Origin: JARFPW01 sp035464655
GTDB lineage: Bacteria > Gemmatimonadota > Gemmatimonadetes > Palauibacterales > Palauibacteraceae
Length of the DNA stretch: 64,000 bases
Direction: 5' to 3'
NCBI GenBank assembly: GCA_035464655.1
Contig: DATHRZ010000077.1
Span: forward strand, 7,625-71,624
The position numbers and the translations under genes are program-made. The notes below the pieces were generated by a model. It was given only the letters and a program-made list of their open reading frames with translations, was not told the DNA's origin and made no database searches. How positions within the stretch are numbered: the stretch's first letter is position 1; each line of letters starts with the position of its first letter. This document shows, piece by piece, positions 51,548-60,999 of this stretch.

Positions 51548-51834
51548 TTGGTGTTCGGCCGCTCGCGTGCCTACCTCACCTGCACGCCGGCTTCTCGAGA
51601 ATCGCCTGCTGCCGGTAGACCTGCATGTCCGCGGCGTCGCGTATCTCCGCCTGGCTCGAAGCCTGGAAGTTCGCCTGTTCGTACCCGGTCCCCGCGTCGT
51701 GCGTCGGGCGTCGGGCCTCAGGCGGGGGCTACTGGCAGGAGCGGGAGAACCCACGGAACACAATGCGGGTTCCACAGGCCGGGTGATAATCTCCCACACC
51801 CTGCACCGGAACCCGCATACTCATACTACGGTCA
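51548..51834. other. Non-coding stretch between kinase and tRNA
   Basis: I see no convincing gene in these 287 bases. Open frames are Arg-rich shadows. The 3' flank of the tRNA lies here. Confidence 0.5.
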
Positions 51835-51907
51835 TACCCCCTAGGGGAATCGAACCCCTGTCTCCTGGCTGAGAACCAGGTATCCTGGGCCACTAGACGA
51901 AGGGGGC
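51835..51907 (-). tRNA. tRNA-Glu (anticodon CTC)
   Basis: On the minus strand a 73-nt cloverleaf: acceptor GCCCCCT pairing with AGGGGGT (first pair a G-U), D arm starting TCGTCTAGTGG, anticodon stem CCTGG/CCAGG with loop TTCTCAG (anticodon CTC) and T arm AGGGGTTCGATTCCCCT. It matches bacterial tRNA-Glu closely over the first 30 bases. CCA is not encoded. Confidence 0.95.
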
Positions 51908-52089
51908 CCGAACGTGGACGCCCTATTTATGGAATTCGTCGCGGACTGTCAACTTCCCGGGCTCCGCGTTCGAGCGTCCGCGACGCCCTCCGCGTGCCGC
52001 TCATCCTCGCCCGGACGAGCCGTCGCGTGGAAATCGGGGGTCGCCGAGTCCGCTGTCACGGTGCGGGCTCAGGGGGTAGCTTTTCGCGC

Positions 52090-52608
52090 ATGAACTGGGA
52101 ATACCTTCACCTGATCAGCCATCCGTTTGCGATCGTGCTGCCGATCGCGGGCGCCGCCGTCGGCCTGGCCGGCTGGATCGCCGGGCGCGAGGAGATGGAG
52201 CGCTGGGGCGTCCTGGCCGTGCTGCTGGGTGGTGCGGCCGCCGTCCCGAGCTACTTCACCGGCATCGCGGCGGCCGACGATGTCACGCAGCGCATCTTCA
52301 TCACGCCGTCGGTCGTGCAGACCCACCGTACGTGGGCGACCTGGGCGGCCGTGCTGCTCGCCACGGCGGCGATCTTCGCCGGCTACTCGATCGCCCAGCC
52401 GCGCGAACGACGGCTCCGGCGCTTCGTGCTGCTCGTGGCCTCGGGCGCGGCCCTGCTCACGGGGCTCGCCGCCTACCGCGGCGGGATGATCGAGCACGGG
52501 CCCGAGGCGCGGTCGGCCGAGACGCAGGCAGCGCCCGATGTGCAGGCAGCGCCCGATGTGGCGCCGACGACCGAGCCTGATGACTCCCCACGCGAGAATT
52601 CGCCATGA
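52090..52608 (+). CDS. Four-helix inner-membrane protein, DUF2231-like
   Basis: A 172-residue protein with four hydrophobic helices (HPFAIVLPIAGAAVGLAGWI, WGVLAVLLGGAAAVPSYFTG, WATWAAVLLATAAIFAGYS, FVLLVASGAALLTGLAAYRGG), conserved His in HLISHPF and TH, and a disordered acidic tail. It resembles the DUF2231 heme- or quinone-type membrane proteins. The tail holds an exact 18-base tandem duplication. It overlaps the thioesterase by ATGA. Confidence 0.75.
   Translation: MNWEYLHLISHPFAIVLPIAGAAVGLAGWIAGREEMERWGVLAVLLGGAAAVPSYFTGIAAADDVTQRIFITPSVVQTHRTWATWAAVLLATAAIFAGYSIAQPRERRLRRFVLLVASGAALLTGLAAYRGGMIEHGPEARSAETQAAPDVQAAPDVAPTTEPDDSPRENSP
52524..52559 (+). repeat. 18-bp tandem duplication within a coding tail
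   Basis: GCAGGCAGCGCCCGATGT is repeated exactly twice (52524-52541, 52542-52559), coding for two copies of QAAPDV in the acidic tail. The third base agrees too, which points to a recent slippage event. Confidence 0.8.
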
Positions 52609-53153
52609 CCGACCCACGCGTGATCCCCGGACTGCCCGTCGAAGTGGGCTCGGGCCTCGAAGAAGCCCGCTCCGTGGCCAACTCGCAGGCGACGCTCACC
52701 CAGCTCATGTCGCCCGGCGACGCGAATCTGTGGGGGAACGTGTTCGGCGGCGTCATCCTCGCCCTGGTCGACAAGGTGGCGTGGATCAGCGCCGCCCGGC
52801 ACTGCGAGAACCCGTGCGTGACGGCCAGCTTCGACCAGGTCGACTTCCGCTCGCCGATCGAGATCGGCGAAGTCGTGACCCTCAAGGCGTCGATCAACAC
52901 GGTCGGACGCACGTCGATGGAGATCGGCGTGCGGGTCGAGGCCGAGCACGTGCACGGCGGTGGAAGACGCCACACGAACTCGTGCTACGTGACGATGGTG
53001 GCGATCGACGAGGAGTTCTGTCCGATACCCGTGCCCCGGCTGTCGATCGAGACCGAGGAGCAGTATCGGCGCTACCAGGACGCCGAGGAGCGACGGCGAG
53101 CGCGCCTCGCGCTGGCGGAGGAGCGGCGCAAGCGGCGGGCGCTGGACGGCTGA
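52605..53153 (+). CDS. Hotdog-fold acyl-CoA thioesterase (YciA-like)
   Basis: A 182-residue protein with the hotdog thioesterase pattern: LTQLMSPGDANLWGNVFGGVILALVDKVA, CVTASFDQVDFRSPIEIGE and VGRTSMEIGVRVEAE. The Asn and Asp of the YciA-type site are visible in DANLWGNVFGG and LVDK. A charged 30-residue C-terminal helix follows. It hydrolyses acyl-CoA; chain length is not predictable. Coupled to the membrane protein upstream by ATGA. Confidence 0.88.
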   Translation: MTDPRVIPGLPVEVGSGLEEARSVANSQATLTQLMSPGDANLWGNVFGGVILALVDKVAWISAARHCENPCVTASFDQVDFRSPIEIGEVVTLKASINTVGRTSMEIGVRVEAEHVHGGGRRHTNSCYVTMVAIDEEFCPIPVPRLSIETEEQYRRYQDAEERRRARLALAEERRKRRALDG

Positions 53154-53162
53154 GCGAACTGC

Positions 53163-53315
53163 CTAAAGCAACTGCACCAGCAGGAAGAATACGAGCGTAG
53201 CCGCGCACATCGCGGCGCACTGCCCGACGATCTGCAGGGGCGGCATCTTCGCCAGCACGCCGAGGAGGATTGCCACGGCCAGGGTCGTCGCCAGCAGGAT
53301 CAGCAGCACGGTCAT
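53163..53315 (-). CDS. 50-residue two-helix membrane protein
   Basis: A small frame on the minus strand encodes MTVLLILLATTLAVAILLGV, a short KMPPLQIVGQCA loop and a second helix ATLVFFLLVQLL ending in TAG. GAGG lies about 7 bases before the ATG. The two clean hydrophobic helices and the gap between convergent and neighbouring genes favour a real gene. It has no family I recognise. It lies 69 bases downstream of the serine dehydratase alpha gene. Confidence 0.6.
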   Translation of the reverse strand: MTVLLILLATTLAVAILLGVLAKMPPLQIVGQCAAMCAATLVFFLLVQLL

Positions 53316-53384
53316 CCGTTGTCCTCGTTAGTTCGAATTCGAGTTCATACGTCGGGTTCGGCGGCACTGCGCGCCGAATCTACG

Positions 53385-54314
53385 TCACGAAGGCCCGAAG
53401 CGCTTCGTCTCCTCGCCCTCGGTGCGGCCCTTCCGCTGAAGCTGCACGAGCTCGTGCATGCCGGCGCGTTCGGCGATCTCCTGGCCGGCCGGCGTGGCGG
53501 CGAGTCCGCCGAGCGCCGTCTCGCGGTACCGCACGTCCATCTTGCGACCCACCTCGCCCATCACGTCGATCACCTGGTCGACCGGCACCGGGAAATCGAG
53601 CCCGGCGAGCGCCATCTCGGCGGCCGCAATCGCGTTGACGGCGCCCGTCGCGTTGCGGTAGGCGCAGGGAATCTCTACGAGGCCGGCGATCGGGTCGCAG
53701 ATCAGGCCGAGCATGCCCTGAAGCGTGAGCGCGACCGCCGTGCCCACCTGCTCCGGCGTGCCGCCCTCGAGCCAGGTAACGGCTCCCGCCGACATCGCGG
53801 CGGCGCTGCCCGTTTCCGCCTGGCAGCCGCCGCCCGCTCCGGCGATCGAGGCGCGCTCCGCGATCACGGCGCCGACGCCACCCGCCACGAGCATCGCGTC
53901 GACGAGTTGCGCCTCGGTCCAGCCGCGCTCGTCGGCCAGCGCGAGCAGCACGGCCGGAACGACGCCCGCAGCCCCTGCCGTCGGCGCGGCCATGATCAGC
54001 CCCATGCGGGCGTTCACCTCGAGCGTGGCGATGGCGCGGGCGAGAACGTCGGTGAAGCGGGGCCCGAGCAGCCGCGGCCCGTCGGCGACGAGTCGGCGCG
54101 CGCGGCCGCCGGTCAGACCCGACGGACTCGGCTCGTCGCTCTCGAGGCCCTCGGCCACCGCCTGGCGCATGACGCCCAGCGCCTCGGCGATGCGCGCGCG
54201 AATCCGCTCCTCGCTCACGCCGGTCTCCTTGATCTCGACGCGGAGAACGGCCGTCGGAAGATCGATGTCTGCCGATGAGGCAGCCTCGAACCAGTCGTTG
54301 ATTGATCTATACAT
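53385..54314 (-). CDS. sdaAA: L-serine dehydratase, iron-sulfur type, alpha subunit
   Basis: A 309-residue [4Fe-4S] enzyme subunit that deaminates L-serine to pyruvate. Cluster and substrate motifs: GGGCQAETGSAAAMSAGA, LICDPIAGLVEIPC, and CAYRNATGAVNAI, plus IMAAPTAGAAGVVPAVLLAL. The beta subunit is a separate upstream gene with a 129-base gap that holds the shared operator-like motif, so the two may be differentially controlled. Confidence 0.95.
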   Translation of the reverse strand: MYRSINDWFEAASSADIDLPTAVLRVEIKETGVSEERIRARIAEALGVMRQAVAEGLESDEPSPSGLTGGRARRLVADGPRLLGPRFTDVLARAIATLEVNARMGLIMAAPTAGAAGVVPAVLLALADERGWTEAQLVDAMLVAGGVGAVIAERASIAGAGGGCQAETGSAAAMSAGAVTWLEGGTPEQVGTAVALTLQGMLGLICDPIAGLVEIPCAYRNATGAVNAIAAAEMALAGLDFPVPVDQVIDVMGEVGRKMDVRYRETALGGLAATPAGQEIAERAGMHELVQLQRKGRTEGEETKRFGPS

Positions 54315-54370
54315 GGTAGTGACGCCCTGGGCTCGGTTCCGGGATTCGCCTTATGTCGTCTGGCGTCCCC

Positions 54371-54396
54371 TCTAATTGTACACATGTACGGCCAGA
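54371..54396 (-). promoter_or_regulatory. Putative operator upstream of sdaAA (copy 2 of a shared motif)
   Basis: TCTA, two bases, the core TGTACACATGTACGG (54377-54391), then CCAGA. The core and flanks match the copy at 6507-6532 in 22 of 26 positions, in the same orientation relative to the gene. It lies between sdaAB and sdaAA, 63 bases upstream of the sdaAA start. Confidence 0.6.
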
Positions 54397-54443
54397 AGGG
54401 CCGGGAGGGTGACACCTAATCCGGACGGCCGTCCGGCCCGGGT

Positions 54444-55112
54444 TCACGCGTTCAGCTGGTGGACGTTGCGAATCCAGTGCGCCCAGGGCTTCGCGGCGAG
54501 TTCGTCCAGCAGGTCGGGCGGGACCTCTGCGTCGGTTTCGATGGTCATCATCGCCTTCTCGCCCCGCCCCGTCCGGTCGACCCGGATCGTGGCGAGATTG
54601 AGCCCGCGACGGGCGATCATTCCCGTGATTTCCGCCACCGTGCCGGGCACATCGTCGGCCTGCACGACGACCGTCGGCAGGGAGCCCGACAGGTCGACCG
54701 GGAAACCGTCGATGCGCTGAATCCGAATCCGGCCGCCGCCGATCGAGCAGCCGATCATCGTGATCCGATCGTCGCCGCGGAGCACGTCGAAGCGGGCCGA
54801 GTTCGGGTGCGCGTCCTCGCCCAGATCCAGCGTCTCGAACGTGACGTCGAGACCCGCCTGCTCGGCCGCCGAGGCGGCGTCGCGGATGCGCGGGTCGTCG
54901 GGTCGGTAGCCCAGCAGGCCGCCCGTGATCGCGATCTTCGTCCCGTGGCCGTCGCCGGTCATCGCGAAGCTGCCGTGCAGGCCGATCCGGGCGGAATCGG
55001 GCACCCCGCCGATGATCGCCTGCACCACGTATCCGAGGCGGGCGGCGCCGGCCGTGTGCGAGCTCGACGGCCCGACCATGCGGGGCCCGAGGATGTCGAA
55101 CAGGCCGGTCAC
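54444..55112 (-). CDS. sdaAB: L-serine dehydratase, iron-sulfur type, beta subunit
   Basis: A 222-residue subunit: N-terminal half with FDILGPRMVGPSSSHTAGAARLG and LHGSFAMTGDGHGTKIAITGGLLG, then a C-terminal ACT domain (about 150-222, VVQADDVPGTVAEITGMIAR) that probably binds serine or a related amino acid. GTG 55112 is chosen because GAGGAGAG lies upstream and the family begins there; sequence further up is open but non-homologous. Ten bases after lipB. Confidence 0.93.
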   Translation of the reverse strand: MTGLFDILGPRMVGPSSSHTAGAARLGYVVQAIIGGVPDSARIGLHGSFAMTGDGHGTKIAITGGLLGYRPDDPRIRDAASAAEQAGLDVTFETLDLGEDAHPNSARFDVLRGDDRITMIGCSIGGGRIRIQRIDGFPVDLSGSLPTVVVQADDVPGTVAEITGMIARRGLNLATIRVDRTGRGEKAMMTIETDAEVPPDLLDELAAKPWAHWIRNVHQLNA

Positions 55113-55122
55113 AGGACTCTCC

Positions 55123-55866
55123 TCACGCCACGGACTCGGTAAACGCCAGCCGACCGCCCGCCTCGACCTCGGTTTCGAGGTGCGTCGGCGTGTCGAACGC
55201 CCGCGCGAATGCCCGTGCGACGAGGGGTCGCACGACGTCGCGCTCTGCGTCGCCACCCTCGGCCTCGACGCACGTCATCCGCACGTCGTCGATCCCGCAC
55301 GGCACGATCCAGCCGAATCCGGCCACGGCTTCGGGCGTGAGGTTGAGGGCGAACCCGTGCCAGGTCACCCAGCGACTGACGTGTACGCCGATCGATGCGA
55401 TCTTCCGGGCCTCACCCGCGGCGCGCGCCGCCGGGTCGACCGCGGCCGACGCATCGCCGACCCACACGCCCGTGAGCTCCGGAACGCGGAACGCCCTGAT
55501 GCCGAGGTCACCGAGCGCGACGATCACGACCTCCTCGAGGCGCCGCAGATACCAGTGAAGGTCCTTCCGGTAGCCCGTCAGGTCGAGAATCGGATAGGCG
55601 ACGAGCTGACCGGGCCCGTGGTAGGTGACGTCCCCTCCGCGCTCGATCTCGACCCGGTCGACGCCGGCGGCGGCGAGCGCCTCGGGCGTCGCGACGACGT
55701 GGCTGGCGTCCGAAGCGCGGCCCAGGGTGACGACGGGCGCATGCTCGAGCAGGAGGACGAGGTCGTGGTCGAGTTCGCCGTCGATTCGGGCGCGTGCCAG
55801 CACGCGCTGCCAACCGAGCCCCGCCCGGTAAGGGACGCGGCTCGCCACGGGGACGACGTGAATCAC
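55123..55866 (-). CDS. lipB: LipB, octanoyltransferase
   Basis: A 247-residue enzyme that moves octanoyl groups from ACP to lipoyl domains. Motifs: LLLEHAPVVTLGRASD, RGGDVTYHGPGQLVAYPIL, the Lys in ARKIASIGVHVSRWVTWHGF and the catalytic Cys in GWIVPCGIDDVRMT. GTG 55866 overlaps the lpd stop by GTGA. With lipA and the dehydrogenase genes it forms a lipoate/PDH cluster. Confidence 0.93.
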   Translation of the reverse strand: MIHVVPVASRVPYRAGLGWQRVLARARIDGELDHDLVLLLEHAPVVTLGRASDASHVVATPEALAAAGVDRVEIERGGDVTYHGPGQLVAYPILDLTGYRKDLHWYLRRLEEVVIVALGDLGIRAFRVPELTGVWVGDASAAVDPAARAAGEARKIASIGVHVSRWVTWHGFALNLTPEAVAGFGWIVPCGIDDVRMTCVEAEGGDAERDVVRPLVARAFARAFDTPTHLETEVEAGGRLAFTESVA

Positions 55867-57272
55867 GTGTGGATGGCGCGTCCCATCGTCGCGAACGCGG
55901 CTTCCATCACGGCCTCGGCCATGCTCGGGTGGGCGTGGGCGTGTGCCGCGATCTCCTCGACCGTCGACTCGAGAGCCCGCGCCATCCCGGCCTCGGCGAT
56001 CAGCTCGCTCACGTTGTGCCCGATCATATGGACCCCGAGCACCTCGCCGTACTTCGCGTCGGCGACGATCTTCACGAAGCCCTCGCTGTGGCCCGCCGTC
56101 AAGGCGCGCCCGTGCGCGCTGAGGGGATACTTGCCGACCTTCACCTCGTGGCCGGCTTCCTTCGCCTGCTCCTCGGTCAGCCCGATCGTCGCGACCTCCG
56201 GGTGGCAGTAGCCGACGCTCGGGATGTTGTCGTAGCGCATCGGATGCTCCGCGGCGCCCGCGATCTTCTCGGCGGCCACGATCCCCTCGTGCGAGCCCTT
56301 GTGCGCGAGCATCGGTTCGCCCGCCACGTCGCCGATCGCGTAGATCCCCTCGACGTTGGTGGCGCACCACTCGTCGATCGCGATCCACGGCCCGTTCATC
56401 TCGACGCCGGCATCCTCGAGACCGAGGTCCTCGGTGACCGGCTTCCGCCCGACCGCCATGAGTACGATGTCGGTTTCGATCGTCTCGTCGCCCTTCGACG
56501 TCTCGACCGTGAGCTTCATCGGGCTGGCGTCCCGATCGAGTGATTTGACCTTCGTGCCCGTCATGATCGTCATCCCGCGCTTCTTGAAGCTGCGCGCCAG
56601 CGTCTTGCCGATCTCGGGATCTGCGATCGGGACCAGCGAGTCGAGCGCCTCGACGAGCGTGACCTCGACGCCGAACGCGGCGAACACGTCGGCGAACTCG
56701 ACGCCCACGTAGCCCGCGCCCACCACGACGAGCTTCTCCGGCGGCTTGCGCAGGCCGAGCGCCTCGCGACTGCCGATCACCTTCTCGCCGTCGATCTCGA
56801 AGCCCGGGAAGCTCTTCATCACGGCGCCGGTGGCGACGACGATGTTCTTCGCCTCGATCGTGCGGGTCTCCCCATCTTCGGACTCGACCTCGACCTTGCC
56901 CTTACCGGCGATCCGGCCCCGGCCCTCGATGGCCTCGATTTCGTTCTTCTTGAACAGGTACTGGATGCCGCCGGTCAGCTTCTCGCTGATGAACCGGCTG
57001 CGGTCGACGGCGGCGCTCATGTCGTACTCGACCTCGATCGGCCGCACCCCCAGGTCCTCGCCGTGCGCCTTGAGGTTCTGCGCCAGGGCGGCGCTCTCGA
57101 GCAGGGCCTTGGCGGGAATGCAGCCCCAGTTCAGGCACGTCCCGCCGAAGCCGCCCTCGTACGATTTGCTCTCGACGCAGGCGGTCTTGAGGCCGAGCTG
57201 GGCGGCGCGGATCGCGCAGACGTACCCGGCCGGCCCGGCTCCGATGACGACGACGTCGTATGAATCAGCCAT
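55863..57272 (-). CDS. lpd: Dihydrolipoamide dehydrogenase (E3)
   Basis: A 469-residue flavoprotein that reoxidises dihydrolipoyl groups. FAD site VVVIGAGPAGYVCAIRAAQL, redox disulfide GGTCLNWGCIPAKALL, NAD site VVVGAGYVGVEFADVFAAFG, and the C-terminal His-Glu pair in HAHAHPSMAEAV. ATG 57272 has GAGGGT upstream and gives the family start; the open frame above it runs into the 26-bp palindrome. Fourth gene of the PDH operon. Confidence 0.96.
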   Translation of the reverse strand: MADSYDVVVIGAGPAGYVCAIRAAQLGLKTACVESKSYEGGFGGTCLNWGCIPAKALLESAALAQNLKAHGEDLGVRPIEVEYDMSAAVDRSRFISEKLTGGIQYLFKKNEIEAIEGRGRIAGKGKVEVESEDGETRTIEAKNIVVATGAVMKSFPGFEIDGEKVIGSREALGLRKPPEKLVVVGAGYVGVEFADVFAAFGVEVTLVEALDSLVPIADPEIGKTLARSFKKRGMTIMTGTKVKSLDRDASPMKLTVETSKGDETIETDIVLMAVGRKPVTEDLGLEDAGVEMNGPWIAIDEWCATNVEGIYAIGDVAGEPMLAHKGSHEGIVAAEKIAGAAEHPMRYDNIPSVGYCHPEVATIGLTEEQAKEAGHEVKVGKYPLSAHGRALTAGHSEGFVKIVADAKYGEVLGVHMIGHNVSELIAEAGMARALESTVEEIAAHAHAHPSMAEAVMEAAFATMGRAIHT

Positions 57273-57295
57273 GCGTTCGTACCCTCTGTCCCGGA

Positions 57296-57321
57296 CCCTG
57301 TGAAAATCGATTTTCACAGGG
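57296..57321. promoter_or_regulatory. 26-bp perfect palindrome upstream of lpd
   Basis: Bases 57296-57308 (CCCTGTGAAAATC) and 57309-57321 are exact reverse complements, with no central gap. It lies 24 bases before the lpd start and 88 bases after pdhC. TGTGA/TCACA ends resemble a CRP site but the 10-base spacing does not fit. An operator is likely; an RNA stem that separates pdhC and lpd expression is the alternative. Confidence 0.65.
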
Positions 57322-57409
57322 GCCGCAAGTTACCCTAAGTGACTGTCCGACAACGAACTACAACTGCGTCGAGGCACGCCGCTGCCTCAGCGACGCTCTC
57401 AACGTCCCG

Positions 57410-58738
<1,329 letters not shown>

Positions 58739-58774
58739 GTGTCGCTTTCGTGTCGCGTCAGTCGTTGGTGCGCG

Positions 58775-59758
58775 TCAATCGAGGTAGCAGACGTGGCGCG
58801 CCGCCTTCACCACGGCGTCGGCACTCGGCAGGATGTGCTTTTCGACCGGACGCGCGTAGTGCATCGGGACGTCGAGACTCGAAACGCGCGCCACGGGGGC
58901 GTCGAGGTAGTCGAACGCCTCGCGCTGGATGTCGTCCACGACCTGCGCGCCGATGCCCGAGTACGGCCAGCCCTCCTGCACGACGACGGCGCGGTTCGTC
59001 TTCTTCACCGACTCGATGACGGTGTCGATGTCGAGCGGGCGGATCGTCCGCAGGTCGACGATCTCGGCCTCGACCTCGTGTTCGTCGGCCAGTGTATCGG
59101 CGGCGTCGGAGCAGACTTTCACCATCTTCGAGTGGCAGACGAGCGTCACGTCGGCGCCCTCGCGCTTGATGTCGGCCACGCCGATCGGGACGACATGCTC
59201 CTCGTCGGGCACCTCGCCCTTCATGTTGTAGAGCAGTTCGCCCTCGATGAACACGACCGGATCGTCGTCGCGGATCGCGCTCTTCAGCAAGCCGAGCGCG
59301 TCGGCCGGGGTGCCGGGCGCGCATACCTTGAGCCCGGGGATGTTCGCGTACCACGGATCGGGCACCTGCGAGTGCTGTGCCGAAAGCTGGAGCGCCGCGC
59401 CGCCGGGGCCGCGGAACACGATCGGCACGTTGTACTGTCCGCCCGACATGTAAAGCATCTTCGCGGCGGAGTTGACGATCGCGTCATAAGCGAGCAGGGC
59501 GAAGTTCCAGGTCATGAACTCGACGATCGGCCGGAGCCCCGCCATCGCGGCGCCGATCCCGAGCCCCGCGAACCCGTTCTCCGCGATCGGCGTGTCGCGC
59601 ACCCGCCACTCGCCGAACTCGTCGAGCAGTCCTTTCGACACCTTGTAGGCGCCGTCGTACTCGCCGACTTCCTCGCCGAGAAGGAAGACGTTCTCGTCTC
59701 GATTCATCTCCTCGCGCAGCGCCCGGTTGAGCGCCTCGCGGTAGGTGATCACCGCCAT
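58775..59758 (-). CDS. pdhB: Pyruvate dehydrogenase E1 beta subunit
   Basis: A 327-residue subunit: MAVITYREALNRALREEMNR, LLGEEVGEYDGAYKVSKGLL, ENGFAGLGIGAAMAGLRPI, QLSAQHSQVPDPWYANIPG and DLRTIRPLDIDTVIES. The pattern matches E1 beta of pyruvate (or branched-chain keto acid) complexes. It overlaps the pdhA end by 10 bases. Confidence 0.93.
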   Translation of the reverse strand: MAVITYREALNRALREEMNRDENVFLLGEEVGEYDGAYKVSKGLLDEFGEWRVRDTPIAENGFAGLGIGAAMAGLRPIVEFMTWNFALLAYDAIVNSAAKMLYMSGGQYNVPIVFRGPGGAALQLSAQHSQVPDPWYANIPGLKVCAPGTPADALGLLKSAIRDDDPVVFIEGELLYNMKGEVPDEEHVVPIGVADIKREGADVTLVCHSKMVKVCSDAADTLADEHEVEAEIVDLRTIRPLDIDTVIESVKKTNRAVVVQEGWPYSGIGAQVVDDIQREAFDYLDAPVARVSSLDVPMHYARPVEKHILPSADAVVKAARHVCYLD

Positions 59759-60864
59759 GCGTCCCTCCGGTCGAGCCCGCCGCGGAACTCGTCGGCGTAC
59801 ACGTTGTCATAGGCGACGGATGGCTCCGGGTGCGGGCTGTTCTCGGCGAACTCCGCGGCGTCCTCGACGGCGTCGATCGCCGCCTGGTTGATCTCGTCGT
59901 ACTCCCCGCGGGTCAGAAGATCGGCCTCCATGAGGCGGTCCGAGAACGTCGCGATCGGGTCGTTCTTCCGCTCGGCCTGCACCTCTTCCTTGGTGCGGTA
60001 CGTCCCGTGCGCCGCGTCGGACATCGAATGGCCGAGATAGCGATAGGTGATCGCCTCGATGAACGTCGGGCGGCCGTCGGAACCGCGGGCCCGCTCGGCG
60101 GCCGCCGCGACCGCGGCGTGCATCGCGAGCGCGTCCTGGCCGTCGATGCGCTCCGAGTGCATCCCCTCGTAGGCGCAGGCCCGCGTGACGAGCCGGTCGA
60201 CGGCGGCGACCCGCTCGATGTCGGTGCCCATGCCGTACGAGTTGTTTTCGACCACGTAGATGACCGGCAGCTTCCACTTGGCGACCATGTTGAACGCCTC
60301 GTGGAACGGACCGCCGTTGACGACGGAGTCGCCGAAGTAGCACAGGACGACCTCGTCACCGCCCCGGTAGCGGATCGCGTAGCCCACCCCGGCGGCGAGC
60401 GGCAGGTGCGTGCCGACGATCCCGTGCCCGCCCATGAAGTTCACGTCGCGCCCGAACATGTGCATCGACCCGCCGGCGCCCTTCGAGCAGCCGTCCACCC
60501 GGCCGTACAGCTCGGCCATCACGGCGCGCGGCTCGATCCCGCGAACGATCGCCTGGGCGTGATCGCGGTACGCGGTGAACACGAAGTCGTCGTCGCGCAG
60601 GGCGTGGATTCCACCGACCGCCACCGCCTCCTGGCCGATGTACAGGTGGCAGAATCCGCCGATCCGTCCCATCTGGTAGGACTCGGCGCACTTCTCTTCG
60701 AATCGGCGCGACAGCAGCATCGCCGATAGCATGTCGTGGAGCTGCTCGCGCTCGTACCCGCCGAGGTCGACCTCCCGGCGATCCAGCGTACGCCGGTCCA
60801 TCGAGGAGCGGCGCTCCTCCTGTTGACGGCGTTCGGTCGCGACTTCCTGCTCCACTCGCTCCAT
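59749..60864 (-). CDS. pdhA: Pyruvate dehydrogenase E1 alpha subunit
   Basis: A 371-residue ThDP enzyme: SRRFEEKCAESYQMGRIGGF, LYIGQEAVAVGGIHAL, the phospho-loop region GGSMHMFGRDVNFMGGHGIV, the ThDP motif YFGDSVVNGGPFHEAFNMVA ending in VENN, and YRYLGHSMSD. The GFCHLYIGQEA pattern favours pyruvate over branched-chain substrates. ATG 60864 lacks a clear ribosome-binding site; the ATG at 60801 has GAGGAG upstream and is a possible true start. Confidence 0.92.
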   Translation of the reverse strand: MERVEQEVATERRQQEERRSSMDRRTLDRREVDLGGYEREQLHDMLSAMLLSRRFEEKCAESYQMGRIGGFCHLYIGQEAVAVGGIHALRDDDFVFTAYRDHAQAIVRGIEPRAVMAELYGRVDGCSKGAGGSMHMFGRDVNFMGGHGIVGTHLPLAAGVGYAIRYRGGDEVVLCYFGDSVVNGGPFHEAFNMVAKWKLPVIYVVENNSYGMGTDIERVAAVDRLVTRACAYEGMHSERIDGQDALAMHAAVAAAAERARGSDGRPTFIEAITYRYLGHSMSDAAHGTYRTKEEVQAERKNDPIATFSDRLMEADLLTRGEYDEINQAAIDAVEDAAEFAENSPHPEPSVAYDNVYADEFRGGLDRRDAWR

Positions 60865-60957
60865 CCGGGTTCGGGAATTCAGGTCCGGGGCAAGCCGAAA
60901 AGTTAGCCCGGGGGGCGGCGTTCGTCCAATCGGGAGGCGACGAAGGGTTCACTGTTT

Positions 60958-60971
60958 GTTGCATACGCAAC
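60958..60971. promoter_or_regulatory. Inverted repeat GTTGCATACGCAAC upstream of pdhA
   Basis: Arms GTTGC/GCAAC with a 4-base centre, 94 bases before the pdhA start and downstream of the lipA stop. It is a small possible operator for the PDH operon; the length makes chance plausible. Confidence 0.25.
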
Positions 60972-60999
60972 GGCTCGCGCCGCGCGTCGCGCTCGCCCC

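Noticed and set aside
51835..51907. tRNA-Glu as an integration site for a mobile element
   Set aside because: No integrase, no direct repeat of the tRNA 3' end and no foreign-looking genes are seen on either side.
57296..57321. CRP-type site within the lpd palindrome
   Set aside because: TGTGA and TCACA are present but separated by 10 bases instead of 6, so a standard CRP dimer would not fit.
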